Below are positions 27,758 through 36,018 of a stretch of DNA of 59,830 nt, piece by piece; the first letter of the stretch is position 1, and every line of letters begins with the position of its first letter. The stretch lies in contig CAMAUC010000016.1 in assembly GCA_945861265.1 (NCBI GenBank), positions 1 to 59,830 of the forward strand. Reading direction: 5' to 3'. The DNA comes from Rhizobium sp. Q54 (GTDB taxonomy: Bacteria > Pseudomonadota > Alphaproteobacteria > Rhizobiales > Xanthobacteraceae). The notes under the pieces were generated by a model. It worked only from the letters and a program-made list of their open reading frames with translations. It searched no databases and had not been told where the DNA came from. The position numbers and the translations under genes were made by a program.

Positions 27758-30121
27758 ATGAGCGCGACGGGGATCGGGGCGCCAGTGCGCCGCAAGGAAG
27801 ACTTCCGTTTCATCACCGGCCAAGGCCAGTACACCGACGACGTGACGCGGCCGGGCGAGACCCGCGCCGTGTTCGTGCGCTCGCCGCACGCCCACGCCAA
27901 GATCAAGAGCATCGACGTCGGCGCCGCAAAGAAAATGCCAGGTGTGATCGACGTCCTCACCGGCGCGCAGCTCGCCACCGACAAGATCGGCAATCTGATC
28001 TGCGGCTGGATGATCCATTCCAAGGACGGTTCGCCGATGAAAATGTCGGCACATCCGGCACTGGCGGCAACAAAAGTCAATTGCGTCGGCGACGCGGTCG
28101 CGGTGGTGATCGCCGAGACGATCGCGCAGGGCAAGGACGCCGCCGAAAAGGTCAAGGTCGATTACGAGGTGCTGACCGCGGTGGTCGATCCGGCCAAAGC
28201 GCAGGCCAAAGGCGCGCCGCAAATCCATCCCGACATTCCCAACAACACCATCTATCAGTGGCACCTCGGCGAGAAGAAAGACGTCGACGCGGCCTTCGCC
28301 GCCGCCAAGCACGTCACCAAGCTCGATATCGTCAACAACCGGCTGGTGCCGAACGCAATGGAGCCGCGCGCGGCACTCGCCGATTACGACGCCGGAACCG
28401 ACAATCTGACTTTGTGGAACACTTCGCAGAATCCGCACGTCGCCCGACTGGTGATCTCGGCCTTCATCGGCATGGCGCCGGAACACAAATTGCGCGTCAT
28501 CGCACCCGACGTCGGCGGCGGCTTCGGCTCGAAGATTTTCATCTATCCGGAAGAGGTCGTCTGCCTGTGGGCCTCGCGCCGGGTGAAGCGCCCGGTGAAG
28601 TGGACGTCGGACCGCTCGGAAGCTTTTCTCACCGACGCGCATGGCCGCGATCATGTGACGCATGCCGAGATGGCGCTCGACGCCAACGGCAAAATCCTGG
28701 CGCTGCGGGCAAGGACAATCGCCAATCTCGGCGCCTACATGTCGACCTTCTCGTCGTCGGTGCCGACCTATCTCTATGCCACGCTGCTGTCGGGCCAGTA
28801 CAACATTCCGTCGATCTATTGCGAAGTCGACGCGGTTTATACCAACACCGCGCCGGTCGATGCCTATCGCGGCGCCGGACGCCCCGAAGCGACGTTCGTC
28901 GTCGAGCGCCTGGTCGAAGTCGCGGCGCGGCAAATGGGCATCGATCCGGCCGATCTGCGCCGGCGCAATTTCATCACCGCCTTCCCGCATCAGACGCCGG
29001 TGATCATGGCCTATGACGGCGGCGACTATAATGCATCGCTGAAGAAGGCCATGGAAATGGCGGACGTGAAGGGCTTCGCCAAGCGCAAGCGCGAAGCCGC
29101 GCGCAACGGCAAGCTGCGAGGCATGGGCTATTCGACTTACATTGAAGCCTGCGGCATCGCGCCGTCGCAAGCGGTCGGCTCACTCGGTGCCGGCGTGGGC
29201 TTGTGGGAAAGCGCCGAAGTGCGCGTCAACCCGACCGGCTCGGTCGAGGTGCTCACCGGCTCGCACGCGCACGGGCAGGGCCACGAGACCACCTTCGCGC
29301 AACTGGTGTCGGAACGCCTCGGCATTCCGTTCGAGAACGTGTCGATCGTGCACGGCGACACCGACAAAGTGCAGTTCGGCATGGGTACGTATGGTTCGCG
29401 TTCCGGTGCCGTCGGCATGTCGGCCATCGTCAAGGCGCTCGACAAGATCGAGATCAAGGCCAAGAAAGTCGCCGCCTTCATGCTGGAAGCGGCCGAAGGC
29501 GACATCGAATTCAAGGACGGCAAGTTCACCGTCGCCGGCACTGACAAGTCGGCCGCCTTCGGCGACGTCGCGCTCAATGCCTATATCGCGCACAAATTTA
29601 CCGGCGCCGAGCTGGAGCCGGGGCTTAAGGAAACCTCGTTCTACGACCCGACCAATTTCACCTTCCCGGCCGGCTGCCACATCTGCGAACTCGACGTCGA
29701 CATCGAGACCGGCAAGGTCGACATCGTCAACTGGACCGCGGTCGACGACTTCGGCACCATCATTAATCCGATGATCGTCGAGGGCCAGGTGCATGGCGGC
29801 ATTGCGCAGGGCGTCGGCCAGGCGCTGATGGAAGGCGCGTATTATGACGCCGCCGGGCAACTGGTGACCGGCTCGATGATGGATTATACGATGCCGCGGG
29901 CGCACGACCTGCCGTCGTTCCATGTCGGGCTGACCGAGACCAAATCGCCGTCCAATCCGCTCGGCATGAAAGGCTGCGGCGAGGCCGGCGCGATAGCGTC
30001 TCCCGCGGCGGTGATCAATGCCATCACCGACGCGATCGGGACCGAAAATATCGCCATGCCGGCCACCGCCAGCGCGGTGTGGACGGCATTGCAGAAATTA
30101 CAGGCGCCGAAAGCCGCTTAA
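27758..30121 (+). CDS. coxL: Molybdenum hydroxylase large subunit (CoxL form II-like)
   Basis: 787-aa molybdopterin-binding catalytic subunit. The active-site loop is AYRGAGR at residues 369-375, the pattern of form II CoxL, instead of AYRCSFR of form I CO dehydrogenase. The latter carries the Cu-ligating Cys, which is absent here. Other motifs are GGGFGSK near 253, GQGHETTFAQ and the catalytic Glu in KGCGEAGAI near the end. Form II proteins are often misannotated CO dehydrogenases whose true substrate may be another aldehyde or heterocycle. Confidence 0.93.
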   Translation: MSATGIGAPVRRKEDFRFITGQGQYTDDVTRPGETRAVFVRSPHAHAKIKSIDVGAAKKMPGVIDVLTGAQLATDKIGNLICGWMIHSKDGSPMKMSAHPALAATKVNCVGDAVAVVIAETIAQGKDAAEKVKVDYEVLTAVVDPAKAQAKGAPQIHPDIPNNTIYQWHLGEKKDVDAAFAAAKHVTKLDIVNNRLVPNAMEPRAALADYDAGTDNLTLWNTSQNPHVARLVISAFIGMAPEHKLRVIAPDVGGGFGSKIFIYPEEVVCLWASRRVKRPVKWTSDRSEAFLTDAHGRDHVTHAEMALDANGKILALRARTIANLGAYMSTFSSSVPTYLYATLLSGQYNIPSIYCEVDAVYTNTAPVDAYRGAGRPEATFVVERLVEVAARQMGIDPADLRRRNFITAFPHQTPVIMAYDGGDYNASLKKAMEMADVKGFAKRKREAARNGKLRGMGYSTYIEACGIAPSQAVGSLGAGVGLWESAEVRVNPTGSVEVLTGSHAHGQGHETTFAQLVSERLGIPFENVSIVHGDTDKVQFGMGTYGSRSGAVGMSAIVKALDKIEIKAKKVAAFMLEAAEGDIEFKDGKFTVAGTDKSAAFGDVALNAYIAHKFTGAELEPGLKETSFYDPTNFTFPAGCHICELDVDIETGKVDIVNWTAVDDFGTIINPMIVEGQVHGGIAQGVGQALMEGAYYDAAGQLVTGSMMDYTMPRAHDLPSFHVGLTETKSPSNPLGMKGCGEAGAIASPAAVINAITDAIGTENIAMPATASAVWTALQKLQAPKAA

Positions 30122-30167
30122 CGAGACAACGCGACAACGCTACAAGAGAATCGAAACGGAGTGACCG

Positions 30168-30968
30168 ATGTATAATTTCACCTTCCATCGCCCGACCACG
30201 GTCCGCCAGGCGGCCGGTCTTTTGGCGCGCAACCCGGACGGCAAGCTCTTGGCCGGCGGGCACTCGCTGCTGCCGGTGATGAAGCAGCGTCTGGCCCAGC
30301 CGTCGGCGCTGGTCGATCTGTCGCTGGTCGAAGGCATGACCGGCGTCGAATTGAAGGGTCGCTCGGTGGTGATCGGCGCGATGACGCGCCACGCCGACGT
30401 CGCCAATTCGCAAGTGCTCAAGGACGTCATGCCGGGGCTGGCGGCCGTGCCGGGCTCGATCGGCGATCCGCAGGTGCGCAACCGCGGCACCATCGGCGGC
30501 TCGATCGCCAATAACGATCCGAACGCCGACTATCCGGCGGCCTGCCTTGGCCTGGGCGCGACCATCATCACCAACAAGCGCCGCATTGCCGCCGACGATT
30601 TCTTCACCGGCATGTTCTCGACCGCGCTGGAAGAAGGCGAGATCATCGTCAAGGTCAGCTTCCCGGTCGCCAAGAAGGCGGCGTATGAAAAGTTCAAGCA
30701 CCCGGCCTCCGGCTTTGCGCTGGTCGGCGTGTTCGTGTCGAAGCGCGGCCCCGACATCCGCGTTGCCGTGACCGGCGCCGGCTCGAACGGCGTGTTCCGC
30801 GTCAAGTCGTTCGAGGAGGCGCTGAAGAAGCGCTTCTCGCCCAAATCGATCGAGGGCATGAGCATTCCAGCGACGGGCATGAATGCCGATATTCATGCCA
30901 GCCCCGAATATCGCGCGCATCTCGTGGCGGTGCTGGCGCGGCGCGCGCTGGCCAAGGCGAACGACTGA
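30168..30968 (+). CDS. coxM: Molybdenum hydroxylase FAD subunit
   Basis: 266-aa FAD-binding subunit. LLAGGHSLLPVMKQRL (FAD site near residue 26) and RNRGTIGGSIANNDPNADYP near 107 are hallmarks. Gene order S-L-M is typical of form II clusters, against M-S-L for form I. A terminator follows directly. Confidence 0.94.
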   Translation: MYNFTFHRPTTVRQAAGLLARNPDGKLLAGGHSLLPVMKQRLAQPSALVDLSLVEGMTGVELKGRSVVIGAMTRHADVANSQVLKDVMPGLAAVPGSIGDPQVRNRGTIGGSIANNDPNADYPAACLGLGATIITNKRRIAADDFFTGMFSTALEEGEIIVKVSFPVAKKAAYEKFKHPASGFALVGVFVSKRGPDIRVAVTGAGSNGVFRVKSFEEALKKRFSPKSIEGMSIPATGMNADIHASPEYRAHLVAVLARRALAKAND

Positions 30969-30993
30969 AGACGCGCGTTCGATTTTCTCGATG

Positions 30994-31024
30994 AAAAAGG
31001 CTCCGCATTGCGGGGCCTTTTTTT
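30994..31024 (+). terminator. Rho-independent terminator after coxM
   Basis: AAAAAGGC-T-CCGC and GCGG-G-GCC with a following run of T. It ends the coxSLM transcript and abuts the convergent propeller gene. Confidence 0.85.
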
Positions 31025-31027
31025 GTC

Positions 31028-32164
31028 TCAACTCTTGACCGCCGCCAGCCGCGCGGTTGCAACGGCGGTGAAGGCGACGTCGTCGACGGTGGCGAGCGGT
31101 ACGCGGTCCTTGACCAGCCCGCGATAGAATTCGCCCTTCGACACCGGCGCGACGTCGGCAATGATGCACCAGCTGTCGCCGCCGTCGAGGCTTTCGAAAA
31201 TCTGTCCGTCGGTGTCGGCGGCGTAAAGGCCATAGCCTTTGCCGTGAGCCTCGATGGTGAGCGCGCCGAAGGTCGCGCGCTGGCCGTTCGGCAGTCCGCC
31301 GAGCAACCGCTCCCAGCTTTGTCCGGCGTCGCGGCTGCGGAACATCTTGCCGCGCGCGCGGCCGAGTTTGTACCAGTGCGGCGGCCAGCCGACGCCGGCG
31401 GTGAGAAAGACGAGATCCGGCTGATCGGGATGAATGACCATCGGGTCGGGGTAGTTGGCTTCCGCCGGCATCGGGTTCTTGCGCCAGCTCTTGCCGTTGT
31501 CGTCGCTGGTCATGACGCCGACAATGCCGTTGGCGACGATAATGCGGTTCGGCCGCGCCGGGTTGACGAGAATGCGGTGAATGTCGTTTTCGCCGGGCAG
31601 CGGATCGACCTTGAGATCGGTAAAGCTCTTGCCGAAATCGGTCGACACCAGCAGCGCGCCGATCTCGACGCCGACCATCAGCCGGTCGCCATCGATGACG
31701 ATGTCCTTGATGTGGCCGACGCGCGGCGGCGGCGGGAAGACCCAGTCCTTGGCGCTGTCGACCTCGCGAAGGGCGGCGAGTTCGCGCCATGAGTCGCCGG
31801 CATCCTCGCTGATATAGAGATGCGCGGGCAACGAGCCGACCAGCACAACGTCCTTGCCCTGCAGTTTGCCGGCGCGTGCCGACCACAGGTCGTGGCGGTC
31901 GATGCCCTTGTTGATCCATTGCCAGGTCACGCCGCGGTCGCGCGAGCGCGCGACGCCGACGCCGTGCGTGGCGGCGAACAAAGTGCCGTCCGCGGAGGCG
32001 GTGACGGCGCTGACCGAGCAGCCGGCCAGGCCGCGATGCGACAGGGTCCAGCGGTCTTCCGCCCGCACCAGCACGGAGACGCCATCGACGGTGCCGACGA
32101 CGATCGTATTAGACGGCTGCGCCGCGCGGTGCGTGTTGTCACCGCCATTGGACAACAGGATCAT
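31028..32164 (-). CDS. BNR/Asp-box beta-propeller protein
   Basis: 378-aa protein without a signal peptide. Asp-box motifs are spaced through it: SRDRGVTW near 89, SEDAGDSW near 128, STDFGKSF, SDDNGKSW, SRDAGQSW and SLDGGDSW. These indicate a sialidase/VPS10-type propeller of six or so blades. The sialidase active-site residues were not found, so true sialidase activity is unlikely. It lies with the VOC gene in the middle of the cox locus on the opposite strand. Confidence 0.8.
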   Translation of the reverse strand: MILLSNGGDNTHRAAQPSNTIVVGTVDGVSVLVRAEDRWTLSHRGLAGCSVSAVTASADGTLFAATHGVGVARSRDRGVTWQWINKGIDRHDLWSARAGKLQGKDVVLVGSLPAHLYISEDAGDSWRELAALREVDSAKDWVFPPPPRVGHIKDIVIDGDRLMVGVEIGALLVSTDFGKSFTDLKVDPLPGENDIHRILVNPARPNRIIVANGIVGVMTSDDNGKSWRKNPMPAEANYPDPMVIHPDQPDLVFLTAGVGWPPHWYKLGRARGKMFRSRDAGQSWERLLGGLPNGQRATFGALTIEAHGKGYGLYAADTDGQIFESLDGGDSWCIIADVAPVSKGEFYRGLVKDRVPLATVDDVAFTAVATARLAAVKS

Positions 32165-32191
32165 GCAAAGCCCCCCTTGAGGACTCCCGGC

Positions 32192-32716
32192 TTACTTTTC
32201 TTTGTCCAGCTCCGCCAGCAGATCGTGCAGATCGAGCGGGTGGGTGAACATCTGCAATGAGCCGTCGGGCTTTGCCGGCCACTGGTCCTTCGGCCGGTCC
32301 CAATAGAGTTCGACGCCGTTGCCGTCCGGGTCGCTCAGATACAACGCCTCGGAGACGCCGTGGTCGGAAGCGCCCTCGAGCGGGATCTTGGCGGCGATCA
32401 ACCGGCGCAGCGCGTCGGCCAGCAGCGGCCGGGTCGGGTAGAGGATCGCCGTATGATACAGGCCGGTGGTGCCGGGAGGGGGCGGCGAGCCGCCTTTGCT
32501 CTCCCAGGTATTGAGACCTATGTGATGGTGGTAGCCGCCGGCCGAGATGAAGGCCGCGCCGGGGCGGGTGGTGGTGACGGTAAATCCCAGCACCCCGACA
32601 TAGAAATCCAGCGACCGCTGCAGATCGGCGACTTTGAGGTGGACATGGCCGATTTTGACGCCGCCATCGATGGTTGGCAGACGGAGCGGGGCGGTTTCAG
32701 TGTCGGTCGAGGACAT
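32192..32716 (-). CDS. VOC family protein (glyoxalase/dioxygenase-like)
   Basis: 174-aa protein with a VOC domain (residues about 20-150). IGHVHLKVADLQRSLDFYV opens the first module with a metal-ligand His, and GLYHTAILYPTR opens the second. DPDGNGVELYWDRP supplies the metal-binding Glu. It resembles ring-cleavage-type CatE relatives, but the substrate is unknown. It is upstream of the propeller gene, with a 27-bp gap suggesting one transcript. Confidence 0.85.
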   Translation of the reverse strand: MSSTDTETAPLRLPTIDGGVKIGHVHLKVADLQRSLDFYVGVLGFTVTTTRPGAAFISAGGYHHHIGLNTWESKGGSPPPPGTTGLYHTAILYPTRPLLADALRRLIAAKIPLEGASDHGVSEALYLSDPDGNGVELYWDRPKDQWPAKPDGSLQMFTHPLDLHDLLAELDKEK

Positions 32717-32830
32717 GGCAGGTATCCTTTTCGGGCCATTCGGCTGACATCTTTGGCTGGCCGGGGGCGCTCTGGTTGCCTAGATGTATGATACTGACCG
32801 ACCCGGTTAAAGTGTCACCGAGGATACTGC

Positions 32831-33751
32831 ATGTCTATCACTCCGCTCCCCGGCAGCATCGAGGACACCCTCGCCATGCTGGCCAAGGCCGACTACATCG
32901 GCGACCGTTCGCTGGCGACGGTGCTGTTTCTGGCGCTGCGCATGGGCCGGCCGTTGTTTCTCGAGGGCGAGGCCGGGGTCGGCAAGACCGAGATCGCCAA
33001 GGTGCTGTCGGCGGCGCTCGGCCGGCGGCTGATCCGGCTGCAATGCTACGAGGGCCTCGACGTCTCGGCCGCGGTCTATGAGTGGAATTACGGCGCGCAG
33101 ATGATCGCCATCCGCATGGCGGAAGCGACCGGCGAAGGCGACAAGGCGCGCGTCGAGCACGACGTGTTTTCCGAGCGCTTCCTGATCAAGCGACCTTTGT
33201 TGCAGGCGCTCGAACCCGATCCAGCCGGACCGCCGGTGCTGCTGATCGATGAAATCGACCGCACCGACGAAGCCTTCGAGGCGTTCCTGCTCGAAGTGCT
33301 GGCAGATTTTCAGGTCACCATTCCCGAACTCGGCACCGTCAAGGCTTTGCTACCGCCCATCGTTCTGGTGACGTCGAACCGCACCCGCGAAGTGCATGAC
33401 GCCTTGAAGCGCCGTTGCCTTTATCACTGGGTCGGCTATCCGGACGCGACGCGCGAACTGGCGATCCTGCGCGCCAAGGTGCCGGGCATTGCCAAGAAGT
33501 TGTCGGCGCAGGTCGTCGCCTTCGTGCAGGCCTTGCGCAAGGAAGACCTGTTCAAGTCGCCCGGCGTTGCCGAGACGCTCGACTGGGCCGGTGCGCTGAC
33601 CGAACTCGACGTTGTCGCGCTCGATCCGGCGACGGTGTCGGACACGCTCGGCGCACTGTTGAAGTATCAGGACGACATCGCGCGTCTCGACGGCACCAAG
33701 GTCAAAGCCTTGCTCGACGAAGTGAAGTCGGAGTTGCGGGCGGCGGAGTAA
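32831..33751 (+). CDS. coxD: CoxD-type MoxR AAA+ ATPase
   Basis: 306-aa AAA+ ATPase of the MoxR family. Walker A is GEAGVGKTE at about residue 46, Walker B is VLLIDEIDRTDEAF near 137 and the sensor region is VTSNRTRE. MoxR proteins act with a VWA partner to insert metals or mature cofactors; CoxD in Oligotropha is needed for the Cu-Mo site. Here the Mo enzyme lacks the Cu-Cys, so the role may be sulfuration or assembly. It is followed by coxE five bases later. Confidence 0.92.
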   Translation: MSITPLPGSIEDTLAMLAKADYIGDRSLATVLFLALRMGRPLFLEGEAGVGKTEIAKVLSAALGRRLIRLQCYEGLDVSAAVYEWNYGAQMIAIRMAEATGEGDKARVEHDVFSERFLIKRPLLQALEPDPAGPPVLLIDEIDRTDEAFEAFLLEVLADFQVTIPELGTVKALLPPIVLVTSNRTREVHDALKRRCLYHWVGYPDATRELAILRAKVPGIAKKLSAQVVAFVQALRKEDLFKSPGVAETLDWAGALTELDVVALDPATVSDTLGALLKYQDDIARLDGTKVKALLDEVKSELRAAE

Positions 33752-33755
33752 TTTG

Positions 33756-34973
33756 ATGGCAAAAAGCGAAAGCCCATCTGCCGAAGGAAGATTAGCGGAG
33801 AACATTCTTTACTTCGCGCGCGCGCTGCGCGCCGCCGGCATGCCGGTTGGCCCGGGCTCGGTGCTCGATGCGCTGGAAGCGGTGAAGACTGCCAAGGTCG
33901 GCTCGCGCGACGACTTCTACTGGACCTTGCACGCGGTGTTCGTGAAGCGGCACGAGCATTCTCTTCTGTTCGATCAGGCCTTCCGCATCTTCTTCCGCCG
34001 GCGCGGCTATATCGACAAGTTGATCGCGGCGATGCTGCCCGACACGTTGCCGACCGCGCCGAAGGCGCCGGAGGCAGGCGCGCAGCGCATCCAGGAAGCT
34101 TTGTTCGCCGGCACCAACAAGGCCAAAGAGGAAGAACAAGAGGTCGAGATCGACGCGCGGTTGACCGTCTCCGACCGCGAGGTGCTGAACAAGAAAGACT
34201 TCGCGCAGATGACGACGGCGGAGATCGCCGCCGCCAAAGACGCGATTGCGAGACTGGCGCTGCCGCTCGACGAAGTGAAGACGCGCCGCCTGACGCCGAG
34301 CCGGCATGGCCGCCTCATCGATATGCGCCGCACTTTGCGCGCCAGCATGAAAGCGGGCGGCGCGCTGATCGATCTGAAATATCTCGGGCCCAAGGTGAAG
34401 GAGCCGCCGATCGTGGCGCTCTTGGACATTTCCGGCTCGATGAGTCAGTACACGCGGCTGTTCCTGCATTTTCTCCATTCCATCACCGACGAGCGCAAGC
34501 GCGTCATGACGTTCCTTTTCGGGACGCGGCTGACCAATGTGACGCGGGCGATCCGCCAGCGCGATCCGGACGAAGCCTTGGCCGCCTGCGGCGCGCATGT
34601 CGTCGACTGGTCCGGCGGCACACGCATCGCCACCTCGCTGCACGATTTCAACAAGCATTGGGCGCGGCGCGTGTTGGGGCAGGGCGCGGTGGTGCTTTTG
34701 ATCACCGACGGGCTTGAACGGGACGCCGACGATACCCTATCTTTCGAGATGGACCGGCTGCACCGCTCGTGCCGCCGGCTGGTCTGGCTCAATCCGCTGC
34801 TGCGTTTCGAAGGCTTCGAGGCGCGGGCCAAAGGGGTCAGGACCATGTTGCCGCATGTTGATGAACTGCGGCCGATCCACAATCTGGCCTCGATGACGGA
34901 ACTGGTGCGCGCGCTGTCCGGACTGCCCGCCAAGGGGTACGATCCAAAGCAGATGCTGCGTCACGTCGCATAA
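33756..34973 (+). CDS. coxE: CoxE-type VWA-domain protein
   Basis: 405-aa CoxE family protein. A helical N-terminal region is followed by a VWA domain with the MIDAS motif DISGSMSQY near residue 225 and further conserved STT/DG segments (VLLITDGLERD near 315). The ATG at 33756 is chosen just inside a TTG-initiated frame. CoxE acts with CoxD in maturation of the hydroxylase. Confidence 0.91.
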   Translation: MAKSESPSAEGRLAENILYFARALRAAGMPVGPGSVLDALEAVKTAKVGSRDDFYWTLHAVFVKRHEHSLLFDQAFRIFFRRRGYIDKLIAAMLPDTLPTAPKAPEAGAQRIQEALFAGTNKAKEEEQEVEIDARLTVSDREVLNKKDFAQMTTAEIAAAKDAIARLALPLDEVKTRRLTPSRHGRLIDMRRTLRASMKAGGALIDLKYLGPKVKEPPIVALLDISGSMSQYTRLFLHFLHSITDERKRVMTFLFGTRLTNVTRAIRQRDPDEALAACGAHVVDWSGGTRIATSLHDFNKHWARRVLGQGAVVLLITDGLERDADDTLSFEMDRLHRSCRRLVWLNPLLRFEGFEARAKGVRTMLPHVDELRPIHNLASMTELVRALSGLPAKGYDPKQMLRHVA

Positions 34974-34985
34974 GGGAGAAGATTC

Positions 34986-35309
34986 ATGCTGGGTCGTGAT
35001 GAAGACATCCTCAAAGCCGCCGAGGACTGGTCAAAGGCGGGGCGCGGCGTCGCGCTGGCGACTGTTGTTGAAACCTGGGGCTCGGCGCCAAGGCCGGTCG
35101 GCTCCAATCTGGTGATCGACAGCGACGGCAATTTTTTAGGTTCGGTGTCGGGCGGTTGCGTCGAAGGTGCGGTGGTCACCGAGGCCATCGACGTCATCGA
35201 CAGCGGCAAGCCGAAGGTGCTCGAATTCGGCGTCGCCGACGAGACCGCTTGGCAGGTTGGCCTGTCCTGCGGCGGCACCATCCGCGTCTATGTCGAAAAG
35301 GTAAGCTGA
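34986..35309 (+). CDS. XdhC/CoxI-family protein, N-terminal domain
   Basis: 107-aa protein holding only the XdhC/CoxI domain: LATVVETWGSAPRPVGSNLV, GSVSGGCVEGAVV and QVGLSCGG. XdhC binds molybdenum cofactor and promotes its sulfuration and insertion. The Rossmann part lies in the next gene, one base away. The split arrangement is common in cox clusters of related bacteria. Confidence 0.88.
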   Translation: MLGRDEDILKAAEDWSKAGRGVALATVVETWGSAPRPVGSNLVIDSDGNFLGSVSGGCVEGAVVTEAIDVIDSGKPKVLEFGVADETAWQVGLSCGGTIRVYVEKVS

Positions 35310-35310
35310 C

Positions 35311-36018
35311 GTGAAAATCGACATCCTCCACACGCTCAATACCGAACGCGCCGCCCGCCGCGCTGTCGTCGTCGTCACCGATATCGGCAGCGGCGCGCAG
35401 CGGCTGATCAAAGCAACCGAAGCGGACAAGGACCCGCTGGCCGAAACCATCGACAAGCGGCTGCGCATGGGTAAAAGCGGCATGGAAGAGACGGCGCAGG
35501 GCCGCGTCTTTCTCACCGTTCATGTGCCTTCGCCGAAACTCGTCATCACCGGGGCTGTCCACATCAGCCAGGCATTGGCGCCGATCGCGCAGATGCTGGG
35601 CTATGACGTGACCATCGTCGATCCGCGCACCGCCTTTGCCTCTCCGGAGCGTTTTCCCGATGTGAAGGTGCTGGCCGAATGGCCGGATGTGGCGCTACCG
35701 CCACTCAATGTAGATCGCTACACGGCCTTTGTCGCCTGCACGCACGATCCGAAGATCGACGATCCGGCGCTGCTGCATGCGCTGGCGCGCGACTGTTTCT
35801 ATATCGGCGCGCTCGGCTCGCGGAAAACGCACGCCAAGCGCAACGAACGGCTGAAAGCCGCCGGGATCAGCGACGCCGACTTCGCGCGCATCCACGCGCC
35901 GATCGGGCTCGATATCGGCGCGATCTCGCCGGCGGAAATCGCCGTCTCGATCATGGGCGAAATCGTGCAGTCGCTGCGGCAGAAGCCGGCGCGCAGCGCG
36001 AAAGCGGAAGCGGCATGA
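35311..36018 (+). CDS. XdhC-type Rossmann-domain protein
   Basis: 235-aa protein with an XdhC_C Rossmann-like domain (residues about 75-220): LVITGAVHISQALAPIAQML, VTIVDPRTAFASPERFPD, and GALGSRKTHAKRNERLK. It completes the function of the preceding small gene in MoCo delivery. A GTG start at 35311, one base after the TGA of the previous gene, suggests coupling. Its stop overlaps the next ATG (ATGA). Confidence 0.87.
   Translation: MKIDILHTLNTERAARRAVVVVTDIGSGAQRLIKATEADKDPLAETIDKRLRMGKSGMEETAQGRVFLTVHVPSPKLVITGAVHISQALAPIAQMLGYDVTIVDPRTAFASPERFPDVKVLAEWPDVALPPLNVDRYTAFVACTHDPKIDDPALLHALARDCFYIGALGSRKTHAKRNERLKAAGISDADFARIHAPIGLDIGAISPAEIAVSIMGEIVQSLRQKPARSAKAEAA

Noticed and set aside
31028-32164. 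Sialidase
   Set aside because: Asp boxes alone define a propeller; the sialidase Arg triad and RIP motif were not identified.
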